Part shown: piece after piece, positions 1-9,024 of the stretch
Layout: every line of letters begins with the position of its first letter
Position numbering within the stretch: the first letter of the stretch is position 1
Source: Kroppenstedtia sanguinis
GTDB lineage: Bacteria > Bacillota > Bacilli > Thermoactinomycetales > DSM-45169
Direction: 5' to 3'
Length of the DNA stretch: 64,000 bases
Assembly: GCF_050433445.1 (NCBI RefSeq)
Contig: NZ_JBNPXF010000002.1
Location: forward strand, 137,434-201,433
Program-made: the position numbers and the translations under genes
Notes under the pieces: generated by a model
Seen by the model: the letters and a program-made list of their open reading frames with translations, nothing else
Database searches by the model: none
Told to the model about the DNA's origin: nothing

Positions 1-1864
1 CCTGCAAAGCTTCCGCCATCACTCTTCGAAAAATCTTCGCCGGATAGCCTCCGCCAGAAAGTTCCACTTTGCCATCTCCTTGATTGAAAACCATAGCGGA
101 CATTACATACTCCCGGGTGTAACCTACAAACCAAGCCTCCCGGCTGTTCTGCGTCGTCCCTGTCTTTCCGGCCACATCTCGTCCATCTGGAAGACGGGCA
201 CTCGTCCCCGTCCCTTGTTGAACGTTGTAGTGCATCATCCGGGTCAGATAGTAGGCGGTTTTTGGAGTCAAGACCTGCTGATTCCTCTCCACTTCTTTCT
301 CCGCTTTCCATTCCCGATTCTCCCGAGTAATCTTCCGGATAGCATGAGCGTCGGTCATGTGGCCGTTATTGGCAAAGGGAGAGTAAGCCTGGGCCATCTG
401 GATCGTGTTCACCCCTTCGGTCAGGCCCCCGAGAGCCAGTCCAGCATCCGAGGATCGATCCTTGTGATTCAGTTGTAGTCCCATCCGGGTGGCATACTCC
501 ACCGCAGTCTCCCGTCCCACTTTATTTTCCAACAGCCAGGCCGTAGCCACGTTGAGAGATTTGGCCAGCACCTGTTTCAGTGGCAACTTGCCAAAATAAC
601 GTTGCTGAAAGTTTTTCGGTTGCCAGTTACCAATGCGAAAACCCGGTGGATCCGGAACCACGGAATATTCATCGTATCCCTTTTCTTGTACGGCAGGAGC
701 ATAGACCGTGATCGGTTTGATGGCTGACCCCGGTTGCTTCAATTCTTCCTTGGAGCGAAGAACATATCCCTGCCCCTTATATTCACGCCCACCGGCAATG
801 GCGGCGATCCCCCCGGTTTGAGGGTGGATCATCGTCGCTCCGCCGTCCAGCTCCTCTTTTTTCTGAAAGAGAGCATCATCATCGAAAGCTTTCTCCATCG
901 CCAACTGAGCCTGGGGCGCCAGATGGGTCTGTATTTTGTATCCTCCGGTGGCTAGTTCCGTCTCGGAGATGCCATACCGTTCCTTCGCCTCTTCCATCAC
1001 CAGATGTTTAAAAGCTACATACTTATCTGTCTTCAAGTATTTCTTCAGGTGTTTTCGATCCACACCCAGCTCGGTCTGGTGGAGACGATCCCGTTCCTCC
1101 TGAGAAATCACTCCTTCCCTCGCCATCAAATCGAGAACCAGGTTTCGCCGCTCCAGCGCTTTCTCCTCGTTCCGATAGGGATTGTATGTGGACGGAGCCT
1201 TGGGAAGGGCCGCCAACAAAGCAGCCTCCTGGGGCTCCAGCTTCTCCCGGGTCAAATCTTTTCCAAAGTAGATTTTGGATGCCATCTGGATACCCTGCAC
1301 ATCATTACCGAAGTAGATAAAGTTGAGATAAGCTTCCAGGATATCTTTCTTGTGATATTTTCGTTCCAGATTCCATGCGACGGCTACTTCTTTCAATTTA
1401 CGAGCATAGGTTTTCGTATTGCTTTCCAGAATGACATTGCGGGCCACCTGCATTGTGATCGTGCCCCCACCCTCTGCCTTTCTACCTTGCAGCACATTAT
1501 GAACCATCGCCCGCATCAAACCTTTGAAGTCAACGCCATGATGATTATAAAACCGGCGGTCTTCCACGGCGACAAAAGCACCTTCAATCAGTTTTCGCGA
1601 TGGGACATCCTCCATATGAACATATTCCTTGTTGGTGGATCCCAGTTTGGTCGCCGGACGATTGTTCACATCGTAGATGGTAGAAGCCACGTCGACATGC
1701 TTCAATCGGTCGAGAGGCATCGATTTGGCCGACACCATGATCACGGAACAGGCTCCCGCTACCAACAAAGCTGTCGTGATCAACACAAGCAGGATCCATT
1801 TCCGGTTTAACAGCCGTCTGGACCCTTTTTTTCGCTTCCTGACCTCGGCCCGTTTTTCCTTCAT
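1..1864 (-). CDS. Class A penicillin-binding protein (PBP1a type), partial, C-terminus outside window
   Basis: Bifunctional peptidoglycan glycosyltransferase/transpeptidase, anchored by one N-terminal membrane segment (about residues 23-45, after a Lys/Arg-rich start). The GT51 domain shows the EDRRFYNHHGVD and GGGTITMQVARN motifs. The transpeptidase domain shows GSAIKP (active Ser), SLN and KTGT. The ATG at 1864 follows GGGAGG at good spacing (GGGAGGTTGGGAAGC). The gene runs off the left edge after KIFRRVMAEAL, so any C-terminal extension cannot be seen. It is a close paralogue of the next gene upstream (2044-4590), with the same domain order, and the two probably arose by tandem duplication. 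Sure of family; the exact PBP class name is inferred. Confidence 0.93.
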   Translation of the reverse strand, partial: MKEKRAEVRKRKKGSRRLLNRKWILLVLITTALLVAGACSVIMVSAKSMPLDRLKHVDVASTIYDVNNRPATKLGSTNKEYVHMEDVPSRKLIEGAFVAVEDRRFYNHHGVDFKGLMRAMVHNVLQGRKAEGGGTITMQVARNVILESNTKTYARKLKEVAVAWNLERKYHKKDILEAYLNFIYFGNDVQGIQMASKIYFGKDLTREKLEPQEAALLAALPKAPSTYNPYRNEEKALERRNLVLDLMAREGVISQEERDRLHQTELGVDRKHLKKYLKTDKYVAFKHLVMEEAKERYGISETELATGGYKIQTHLAPQAQLAMEKAFDDDALFQKKEELDGGATMIHPQTGGIAAIAGGREYKGQGYVLRSKEELKQPGSAIKPITVYAPAVQEKGYDEYSVVPDPPGFRIGNWQPKNFQQRYFGKLPLKQVLAKSLNVATAWLLENKVGRETAVEYATRMGLQLNHKDRSSDAGLALGGLTEGVNTIQMAQAYSPFANNGHMTDAHAIRKITRENREWKAEKEVERNQQVLTPKTAYYLTRMMHYNVQQGTGTSARLPDGRDVAGKTGTTQNSREAWFVGYTREYVMSAMVFNQGDGKVELSGGGYPAKIFRRVMAEALQ

Positions 1865-1995
1865 GCTTCCCAACCTCCCATGTCCTTGGGCTTCTCCATC
1901 TCGATCCGTCTACTGACTATACCTGTGTCTATAGTACTCCAATTCTTCCTTTATATCCAATAGATTTCCTTTTCCAATCACTTCATACAAATGCA

Positions 1996-2027
1996 CAAAA
2001 AAAGACCGGTCCCTTCGGACCGATCTT
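1996..2027 (-). terminator. Rho-independent terminator after the second PBP gene
   Basis: On the minus strand an 11-bp arm (AAGATCGGTCC / GGACCGGTCTT, one wobble pair) closes a 4-nt loop and runs into TTTTTTTG. It begins 17 bases after the stop of the 2044-4590 gene, so the two PBP genes are probably separate transcripts. Confidence 0.85.
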
Positions 2028-2043
2028 GCTTAGACCGTTATCT

Positions 2044-4590
2044 TCACCACGGCCATTCGTTATTCCCTTCATCTTCATTTTCACCCTGATCACGGCCGGG
2101 GGGACGATCCCCTTCCGGAGGAGGAGGGAACACGTCACCGCCGTTGGGATTCTGATCCTGTCCCTGATCCTGGGGTGGTTCCTCAGTCTCCTCCTCTTCT
2201 TCGCCATCCTCTTCAGGTGGCTCTTCCTCCTTTGAAGTGATGCGGATCGTCATCACATTGGAGGGTTCGGACTTCTGGTTCTCGGAATCCTCTGCCTTGG
2301 TATCGATGGCGATCACTCGGTAATGGTAAGACTTCTCTCCACCATCAGGTACTTCAATATCGCTGTCAGTATAGGAGCCATCCGAAGTCTCACCGATGGC
2401 ATTCCAGTTGGAACCGTCTTCCGAACGCTCCACCTGGTATTTCAACCGGCTGGAGGCATCGGACCACTGCAGATTCACCTGGGAACTGCCGTCAAATCCA
2501 CCCCTGAGGTCCGTGATCGGCTTCAGTTCAAAGGGCGGCTCGGGTTCCGGCACGCCTGATGGTTTCTGGAACATCTGGGGCGACTGCCCTTCCAGAGCTT
2601 TGCTCATCACATCTTGGAAGATGGGGGCTGCGTAACCACCACCGGAGAGCTCCACATCGTTCTCATTGTTTTTGTCGTATTGGTTGAACACCGTGACCGC
2701 GCCCACATACTTCGATGTATAACCCACAAACCAAGCCTCTTTGCTGCTCTGAGTGGTCCCCGTTTTCCCAGCCACTTGATGACCTGGGATCTGGGCGTTG
2801 GTCCCGGTTCCTTCCTCGACGTTATTCAGAAGCATCCGGGTCATGTACCAGGACGTTTTGGGATCAAACACCTCATGCTTTTTAATCGGTTTCGCTGGCT
2901 CGAGGACCCGGTTGTTCTCCTGGGGAGCCACGATCTTGACCACAGCATGTGCGTCCTTGGTTGCCCCCGTCATATTGGCGAAGGTGGCATAGGACTGGGC
3001 GATCTTGACTGTGGTGGTCCCTTCGGTCATCCCACCCAGGGCCAAGGCGGCATAACTGCCTTTATCCTTGTCATCCAGCTCGATCCCCGCTTTTTTCGCA
3101 TATTCTGCTGCTGCCGGCAGCTTCACCGTATCCTGTAAGATTCGGATGGTGGAGAGGTTCAAGGAGTTGTTCACCATTTCTTGCATCGGGATATCTCCAT
3201 AAACCTTACGACTCATGTTCTTCGGTTCCCAGTCACCGATTTTGATCGGCTCGTCCTTCACCATCGTGAATTCATTGAAATTATGATCCTTGATCGCCGG
3301 ACCGTAAACGGTGATCGGCTTGATCGATGACCCCGGCTGCCGGTTGGTGATCGACCAATTGTAGAATCCCGGCTTGTAGTCACGGCCACCGCCCACAGCC
3401 ACGATCTCCCCGGTTTTCGCATCGAGGAACGTCATAGCGGCGTTCAGTTCCTCCGGCTTCAATTTCTGGCCGCTATCCTTGTCGATAAAATATTCATCCT
3501 TCTCCAAGGCTTCTTCTGCCGCCTTTTGCATCTTGGGGTCCAGGGAGGTGTAGATCTTGTACCCTCCGTTAACCAGATCCTTTGAATCGATCCCCGGATA
3601 ACGCTCCTCGATTTCATTGAGGATCAGACTTTTATAAGCGTAGTATTTGCTTCGTTTGAGGTGCTTTTTGGCTGCGTCCTTTTTGACACCCAGGCCCATC
3701 TTTTTATACTTTTCCGCTTCCTCCTGGGTGATCAACGCACCGAAGGGAGCTTCCGTCTCCTCTGCCATCTTGTTCAGCACCACATTGCGACGGAACTTGG
3801 CTTTCTCCGGGAAGTTGAAGGGATCGTAACCGTAAGGTGCCTTGGGTAACCCCGCCAACATGGCGATCTCATGGGGTTCCAGCTTCTCTTTGGTAATATC
3901 TTTGTCAAAGTAGATCTTGGCCGCCATCTTGATCCCCTGCACGTTATTCCCGAAATCGATATAGTTGAGATAGGTCTCCAGAATCTTAGATTTCTTTACT
4001 TCTTTCTCCAGACTCAAGGCGGCCATCATCTCATCCAATTTTCTGGAATAAGTCTTCTTCCGGTCTTTGATCACCGCGTTCCGGGCCACCTGCATGGTGA
4101 TCGTCCCGCCACCTTCAGCTTTGCCCAAAGCGACGATGTTCTTGACCACCGCCCGTCCCATACTCCAATAGTCTACTCCGTGGTGATTGTAAAAACGCTC
4201 ATCCTCCACTGCGACAAAAGCCTGGTATAATTCCGGAGACTTCACATCTTTCAGTTTTACATACTCCCGGTTCGTGGAGCCGAGTTGCATCACTTTTTTT
4301 CCGTCACGATCATAAACGGTAGACGAGCTTTCCATACTCTTTTTAACTTCATCCATGTTGTAGGTCTTGGCACTCATCAAAACTGCAGAACAACCTCCGA
4401 CCACCAACAGGAGCGTGGTCATCAAGACCAGCAAAATCCATTTTTTGTTGAAGAAACGGAAACGTTTCCCGTTGCCGCCTCCTTGACCGCCCCGGGAGGA
4501 ACGGCCCGCAAGGGAACGACGTTTCGTTTTGCGGCCGGTGCTACGTGACCGCGACGGTACGCCCCCCGACATCGTCTGATATTTATCCAT
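2044..4590 (-). CDS. Class A penicillin-binding protein (PBP1a type) with C-terminal fibronectin-like domain
   Basis: Bifunctional cell-wall synthase of 848 residues. In order: a basic Ser/Gly-rich cytoplasmic tail, one membrane anchor (about 50-70), a GT51 glycosyltransferase domain (VEDERFYNHHG near 128, GGGTITMQVARN), a transpeptidase domain (PGSSIKP active Ser, SLN, KTGT), then an Fn3-like module with YQVERSEDG (about 690-780) and a long acidic Pro/Glu tail ending in NEWPW. Start chosen at the ATG at 4590 because AGGGGG lies 9 bases ahead; an ATG at 4617 has no such site. The Fn3 module plus low-complexity tail is common in Bacillales PBP1a. Next gene downstream is a paralogue. Confidence 0.94.
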   Translation of the reverse strand: MDKYQTMSGGVPSRSRSTGRKTKRRSLAGRSSRGGQGGGNGKRFRFFNKKWILLVLMTTLLLVVGGCSAVLMSAKTYNMDEVKKSMESSSTVYDRDGKKVMQLGSTNREYVKLKDVKSPELYQAFVAVEDERFYNHHGVDYWSMGRAVVKNIVALGKAEGGGTITMQVARNAVIKDRKKTYSRKLDEMMAALSLEKEVKKSKILETYLNYIDFGNNVQGIKMAAKIYFDKDITKEKLEPHEIAMLAGLPKAPYGYDPFNFPEKAKFRRNVVLNKMAEETEAPFGALITQEEAEKYKKMGLGVKKDAAKKHLKRSKYYAYKSLILNEIEERYPGIDSKDLVNGGYKIYTSLDPKMQKAAEEALEKDEYFIDKDSGQKLKPEELNAAMTFLDAKTGEIVAVGGGRDYKPGFYNWSITNRQPGSSIKPITVYGPAIKDHNFNEFTMVKDEPIKIGDWEPKNMSRKVYGDIPMQEMVNNSLNLSTIRILQDTVKLPAAAEYAKKAGIELDDKDKGSYAALALGGMTEGTTTVKIAQSYATFANMTGATKDAHAVVKIVAPQENNRVLEPAKPIKKHEVFDPKTSWYMTRMLLNNVEEGTGTNAQIPGHQVAGKTGTTQSSKEAWFVGYTSKYVGAVTVFNQYDKNNENDVELSGGGYAAPIFQDVMSKALEGQSPQMFQKPSGVPEPEPPFELKPITDLRGGFDGSSQVNLQWSDASSRLKYQVERSEDGSNWNAIGETSDGSYTDSDIEVPDGGEKSYHYRVIAIDTKAEDSENQKSEPSNVMTIRITSKEEEPPEEDGEEEEETEEPPQDQGQDQNPNGGDVFPPPPEGDRPPGRDQGENEDEGNNEWPW

Positions 4591-4785
4591 CACTTCAAAC
4601 CCCCTGCATCCCATCATTTCCCGGTTTTGTCTGTAATTTCAATTAGATTACGAGAGCTGAGAATAACGGCGAAATCTTTAATCTTCAAAATCCAATAGTT
4701 TCTGGAAAGGTCTCACCCTAGGCAAACGTATCAACCTCTTTCTCCGCTTCTTTCCGTTATGGTATAGTGGGAACGAGGTGATTCC

Positions 4786-4959
4786 ATGAACACCCAAGCA
4801 GCGGTGTTTGCCTGCCGGTTTACTGGGTTCATCGGCATCCTCGCATCCCTCCTCTTCTGGAAAATGTACGGTCTCACCGGTCTGTCCCTGGGACTGGCCG
4901 GTTCGCTTCTCTGGTTTGGCCTCGGCCTGTACTTTCAAAAGACAGGTGGGAAAGGATAA
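4786..4959 (+). CDS. Small hydrophobic membrane protein (57 aa), unknown function
   Basis: A 57-residue reading frame, MNTQAAVFACRF to QKTGGKG, preceded by GAGGTG six bases before the ATG. Two hydrophobic stretches (about 9-25 and 30-50) joined by a short KMYG turn suggest a two-helix membrane protein. It is divergent from the PBP gene. A TATAGT box lies at 4763-4768 without a clear -35. A terminator follows at 5036-5068, which supports a real monocistronic unit. I do not recognise the family. Confidence 0.55.
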   Translation: MNTQAAVFACRFTGFIGILASLLFWKMYGLTGLSLGLAGSLLWFGLGLYFQKTGGKG

Positions 4960-5035
4960 TGCCTGTATGAAATAAATACCCTCTCATTATAACGTAACCG
5001 GGATAAAGTTTGTTGCAGAATCTCCGTTTTGTTAC

Positions 5036-5068
5036 AAAACCACTGTTTGTATGTACAGTGGTTTTTGT
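5036..5068 (+). terminator. Terminator after the 57-aa membrane protein
   Basis: AAAACCACTGT and ACAGTGGTTTTTGTG form a stem around a 6-nt loop with a T-rich tail on the plus strand. The A-run on the left could let it work weakly in the other direction. Confidence 0.6.
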
Positions 5069-5240
5069 GTTATGCAACTTCTCACGAAAGAACGCGGCCA
5101 TTTCCCCATCACCTGTCTGGATAGTCCAAATTCCCAGTTATCAAAAAGCCAAAAAAGAATTTTAAGTCGCTGCCGCCATCCCCATCGAGTTGATTCAAAA
5201 TTTGGTTCGGAAGCGTGTCAGGTCATTCAGTATGGATGTG

Positions 5241-5262
5241 AAAAACCCGCCAAAAAGGCGGG
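5241..5262 (-). terminator. Terminator after the lipase gene
   Basis: On the minus strand CCCGCC-TTTTT-GGCGGG is followed by TTTTTC, 24 bases after the lipase stop codon. Confidence 0.85.
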
Positions 5263-5286
5263 CCAGACTCCATTTTTGATAGAGAG

Positions 5287-6963
5287 TCACGGAAGGTGGA
5301 AGGAACGGATTACGGTGCGCTGAAAGTTTTCTCCTTTCTCATTGACTCCCTGAACATCCACCGTCAAATTATAAACGCCAGATTTCGCCAACTTCGGAAG
5401 ATGACCGGTGAAAGAAGATCTCTTTTCCCCTGTCTCATCCAGTTTTCCGTGAAAACCCTCAGCTTTCATTTGGTGAATGCTACCCGCCTTCGACGGAATC
5501 AGGTGAACCTTCACATCCTCCGGTTTCGCTTTCCACCCTGGGGGCAGTTGCACCCGAACCGGAACATCCTGTCCGGATTTTCTCGAAGCTGGGACATCCA
5601 CTTCAACCCCGGCACTGTCCATCCAAGTTGCAGTCAACAGATATGCATCCTCTTTTTCGGAAACGAGACGAACCTTCCATTGTCCTACCTCTGGATCCGA
5701 GATTCGGTAACCTTGGACAACCGCCCTGCGAAAGATTCCCTCATCTGCTTCGGTGCGGTAGTATGGAGCACTCTGGGGGTCGTATACCTTACCGGAGGGA
5801 GAGATCAAGCGGACTTCAGCCGATGGATCTCCGGTCATCAGATTGAAAATCGCCTCTCCCACCCCTGATTCCACAGCTATCTCTTCTTCCACTGGAGTGC
5901 CTGCAGTGAGGGCGTCTCCACGAACTACCTGCTCCGAACCCTTGGAATTCTTCGCATCAGCGGCAGAGGCCGCCACTTCCTTCAGCGCTTCCGAATCCAA
6001 AGTGGAGGGGGCAACGGATCGCAACGTAGGTTCGATCTGAGGGAAAGCGGTACTCCCCATCCGAATATTATCATGATCAAAAGATTCTGTAAAAATATGC
6101 TGTCCATAGGGGAGGGAGGTACTCCAGACATTGACCATTCCATCGTTATCTCCATGGGGTGCCAAGTAGGCTCCACCCGCCCACAGAGCGGAGAGGAAAG
6201 GTCCCCAACTAGTGCCGGCAGAGGTATGGTAACTGTTTTTGCCGACGTGGGTGTGAGAATCCGTCACAGAGCGAAATTCATCCATATAGCCCGTCTGTAA
6301 GGATTCAGTCCCCGCATCTCGCACTCCCAACAGTTCCGCCAACCAGCCGGCCCACCAACTGTAAGCAAGATCTGCCAAATGGGAGCCCCCGTGGGGAGAA
6401 CCGAGGGTGATCACTCGACCGACATGGGGATGCGCTCCGGAATGGATCAAGGCGGCCTGGGTGTCGATCCCTCCCTTGCTATGGGCAACGATATTCACCT
6501 TTTCGCCGAAATGTTGCCGAATCTCACCCAATTGTTGAGCCAGCAGGGCTCCATTGTCCCACATGTCTGCCGCATCCCCGCCGGCGGAATCGTATAACTC
6601 CACAAAGGCTGTGCGATAACCGTGATGATAGGCGTAATCATACATATCGTTGGCACCGTGGTACGCCGTATCCTCCCACCAGGAACTGGCCTGTCCGTGC
6701 AACCCCTGGACAAAGACGATGGGAGGTTTGCTCTCGTCCAAATTGGGAGGCGTCTCTCCCACAAACCAAGTCCCCGGTTCACTACCGGCGCCCCCACCTC
6801 CTTTGCCGCCGTCTTTCTCGACTTTGGCCGGAGGTGGTACCACGCCAGCGGGCTGCGGCTCCGGTGCTTCAGCTGTGGAGACCGCTCCCAGCTCACCGCC
6901 CGCTGGGATCAACAACAGAACGGCTATCGACAGTACTCCTGCCTTCCACATACTCCCCTTCAA
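5287..6963 (-). CDS. Secreted alpha/beta-hydrolase lipase/esterase
   Basis: Extracellular lipase-like enzyme of 558 residues. A signal peptide (about residues 1-33: basic start, VLSIAVLLLIPAGG core, VSTAEA cleavage-like end) is followed by a Pro/Gly/Lys linker and an alpha/beta-hydrolase domain. That domain opens with PIVFVQGLHG (oxyanion region) and has the nucleophile elbow AHSKGG (Ser about 162), then GSPHGGSHLAD. Acid and His candidates are in HGDNDGMVNV and FTESFDHDN. The last ~220 residues look like beta-sandwich domains with no catalytic motif. Start: the frame opens with a GTG at 6972 that has no ribosome site, but a TTG at 6963 has GAGGTG five bases ahead, so TTG is preferred. Monocistronic, with its own terminator. 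Substrate unknown. Confidence 0.85.
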   Translation of the reverse strand: MKGSMWKAGVLSIAVLLLIPAGGELGAVSTAEAPEPQPAGVVPPPAKVEKDGGKGGGGAGSEPGTWFVGETPPNLDESKPPIVFVQGLHGQASSWWEDTAYHGANDMYDYAYHHGYRTAFVELYDSAGGDAADMWDNGALLAQQLGEIRQHFGEKVNIVAHSKGGIDTQAALIHSGAHPHVGRVITLGSPHGGSHLADLAYSWWAGWLAELLGVRDAGTESLQTGYMDEFRSVTDSHTHVGKNSYHTSAGTSWGPFLSALWAGGAYLAPHGDNDGMVNVWSTSLPYGQHIFTESFDHDNIRMGSTAFPQIEPTLRSVAPSTLDSEALKEVAASAADAKNSKGSEQVVRGDALTAGTPVEEEIAVESGVGEAIFNLMTGDPSAEVRLISPSGKVYDPQSAPYYRTEADEGIFRRAVVQGYRISDPEVGQWKVRLVSEKEDAYLLTATWMDSAGVEVDVPASRKSGQDVPVRVQLPPGWKAKPEDVKVHLIPSKAGSIHQMKAEGFHGKLDETGEKRSSFTGHLPKLAKSGVYNLTVDVQGVNEKGENFQRTVIRSFHLP

Positions 6964-7075
6964 AGTAAACACCTCATTTCAAATGGATTCAGGCGTGTGA
7001 ATGATCTCCATTTCAACCACTCCAAGGAGACCATTCGCTTTGCAGGGGAGTATTTCCTGTCTATTTTTTAATGAT

Positions 7076-7987
7076 TTACAATATTCTATATGGTGGCAAA
7101 GATTCCATCAGCAGGTGAATATCCTTCGGCAATGGAGATTCCCAGACCCGCTTTTCCCCATCCCGAGGATGAATCAATGAGAGGCGCACCGCGTGTAACG
7201 CCTGTCGGTTGATGCCCGTGGCCTGTCCACCGTAGAGGGTGTCACCGATCAGCGGATGTCCCAGATGGGCCATGTGAACGCGGATCTGATGGGTTCGCCC
7301 TGTCTCCAGATGCAACTGAACCAAGGTGACCTGGGACCATCGTTGCACCACCTGATAATGGGTACAGGCGGCGGCTCCCTCTGAGGAGACCCTACGTAGA
7401 TGAGGATTTTCCCATGAACGAGCAATCGGTTCCTCCACCCTTCCCTCTTCCTTTTCAAGCCGGCCGTGAACCACAGCCAGGTACTCCCGTTGATAGCGTT
7501 TCCGTTGCATCTGACCGGATAGAACCGCATGGGCATGGGGATGTTTGGCAAATACGATCAGACCGGAGGTATCCTTGTCTAACCGGGTGACCGGACGCAC
7601 GAGATGAAATTCTCCCCGTTCTCGCCAATAGGCGGCCAATCCGTTAGCCAAGGTCCCCCCTGCATAGTTCCGGGTGGGATGAACCACGATCCCCGGCTGT
7701 TTATCCAGGATGATCAGATCCTCATCCTCATGCACCACTTGGATCGGGAGAGGTTGCGGTTTCACTCCGTCACCTGTATCCCCTGGGAGAAATACAGCGA
7801 TCTGATCCCCTGCGCGTACCCGGGAGGTAAGATAGACTGCCTTCCCATTCACTTCCACCGCTTCTGCCATCTTCAGACGACGGAACATGCGGCGGGAAAA
7901 ACGATATCGATTGCGAAGCAATTGCCTCACCATCTTGCCCTCTTCTTCTTCCTGGACCTGATGGAGATAATCCGGTTTTCGGTCCAT
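7076..7987 (-). CDS. RluA/RluD-family RNA pseudouridine synthase
   Basis: Converts uridines to pseudouridine in rRNA or tRNA. The 303-residue protein has an N-terminal S4-like RNA-binding region (residues ~15-80, with RNRYRFSRRMFRRLK and VNGK) and an RluA catalytic domain. The family motif RLDKDTSGLIVFAK contains the catalytic Asp, near residue 140, and GRTHQIRVHMAHLGHPLIGD follows. Length and order fit the B. subtilis YhcT/YjbO/YlyB group, but which site it modifies cannot be told. It stands alone between the lipase and an XRE regulator. Confidence 0.92.
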   Translation of the reverse strand: MDRKPDYLHQVQEEEEGKMVRQLLRNRYRFSRRMFRRLKMAEAVEVNGKAVYLTSRVRAGDQIAVFLPGDTGDGVKPQPLPIQVVHEDEDLIILDKQPGIVVHPTRNYAGGTLANGLAAYWRERGEFHLVRPVTRLDKDTSGLIVFAKHPHAHAVLSGQMQRKRYQREYLAVVHGRLEKEEGRVEEPIARSWENPHLRRVSSEGAAACTHYQVVQRWSQVTLVQLHLETGRTHQIRVHMAHLGHPLIGDTLYGGQATGINRQALHAVRLSLIHPRDGEKRVWESPLPKDIHLLMESLPPYRIL

Positions 7988-8052
7988 AGACTCCCTCCGT
8001 TCACACCTGAATCGAAATTAAGTATATCATTCTCCGGACCGGCTCCTCCCTT

Positions 8053-8078
8053 CCAGGGTAGCGTGTTCGCTACCCAGG
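8053..8078 (-). other. Strong hairpin just after the XRE regulator gene
   Basis: CCAGGGTAGCG and CGCTACCCAGG pair 10 of 11 bases around TGTT, starting one base beyond the regulator stop codon. There is no T-run, so it may be a 3'-end stabiliser or a weak terminator. Confidence 0.45.
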
Positions 8079-8079
8079 G

Positions 8080-8538
8080 TTATGAATCCATATATTTATC
8101 TTTTAATTGATCCGAGCCTACCCCACCGAGGATCATCAAGGCTAAGGGTAGAAAATTGGATAGTACTTTGGGGATCCCTTCCGGAATCACAATACTTGTA
8201 CTCACAAAATGGTGTAACCCCAAGATGATGAGTTTGATCCCCAATAAAAATACCCCTAGTAAAAATATACCGTCAAAAAACGCTTTCCATTTAGGATAAG
8301 CCAGCTGCTTACTATCTTGAATCACTTTTTCCTCCAATTTCTTGTCAGCCCTCAACAATTCGTCGATCGTAATCCCGAATAGATCACTCAAATGAATGAT
8401 CACTTCGATACTGGGATAATTCAACCCCGTCTCCCATTTTGAAACGGACTGACGACTGACATGAATTTTTTCAGCGAGATCCGTTTGGGACCAACCTCTT
8501 TTTTCTCGTTCCTTTTTTAATCGCTCACTGAAATTCAT
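8080..8538 (-). CDS. XRE-family transcriptional regulator with C-terminal membrane segments
   Basis: A 152-residue regulator. Residues 1-65 form a Cro/C1-type helix-turn-helix (WSQTDLAEKIHVSRQSVSKWE, then DLFGITIDELLR). Residues 90-145 hold two hydrophobic segments (FFDGIFLLGVFLLGIKLIILG and LSNFLPLALMILGGV), which suggests membrane tethering, an arrangement common in Bacillales. A mobile repeat (8585-8787) lies 47 bases upstream of the ATG, in or near its promoter, and may affect expression. Target genes unknown. Confidence 0.85.
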   Translation of the reverse strand: MNFSERLKKEREKRGWSQTDLAEKIHVSRQSVSKWETGLNYPSIEVIIHLSDLFGITIDELLRADKKLEEKVIQDSKQLAYPKWKAFFDGIFLLGVFLLGIKLIILGLHHFVSTSIVIPEGIPKVLSNFLPLALMILGGVGSDQLKDKYMDS

Positions 8539-8584
8539 GATTCCCCCCCTTCCTGATTTGCCATCATGATTCCACCGATTAGAT

Positions 8585-8787
8585 CAGGCGTGTTGATTCG
8601 CCCTATTTTTGGCAGGAAATAAGGTCGGGATGATGGGACGATGAAGAGCCTTTGCGCTTTTTGCAAGAGATCGGAGCCGTCACCCCATCCCCGTCCCCTC
8701 AAGCCATATTTTACGATGGAGGCAATGGGAAGAGCGAAAGGGTCGTTTTGTTCCCATCATCCACTTTAGGGTTCATCAACAGCCCTG
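8585..8787. mobile_element. MITE-like element, copy 1 (type A)
   Basis: 203 bp bounded by CAGGCGTGTTGATTCGCCC and the inverse GGTTCATCAACAGCCCTG. Flanked by 9-bp direct repeats CGATTAGAT (8576-8584) and CGGTTAGAT (8788-8796), 8 of 9 identical, read as a target-site duplication. The interior matches copy 2 (18478) and carries a long imperfect hairpin. No coding capacity for a transposase. Confidence 0.8.
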
Positions 8788-8957
8788 CGGTTAGATGTGT
8801 CTGATCCATCCATAGCTGGAGGTCGGGCCCTCACTACTTGCATGATCAGATATGCAATAGCTTAAGTAAAGATCGTTCTGAGCGCACCCCGACGCAACTT
8901 CAGGTTGTCACTCTGTGTAACCTACTCCATCCGGCCTGCGATCCCATCCTCCCCAGA

Positions 8958-8993
8958 GAAAAACCCTGTGCCCTTGTTATCGGGTCACAGGGC
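8958..8993 (-). terminator. Terminator after the transglutaminase-like lipoprotein gene
   Basis: On the minus strand GCCCTGTG and CACAGGG pair and run into TTTTTC, about 32 bases after the stop at 9025. Confidence 0.85.
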
Positions 8994-9024
8994 GTCAAGG
9001 GATAAACATTGGCCCCAGCCATGC

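Noticed and set aside
1004..1810. Plus-strand open frame opposite the first PBP gene
   Set aside because: Shadow of the PBP coding strand; no ribosome site or family motif.
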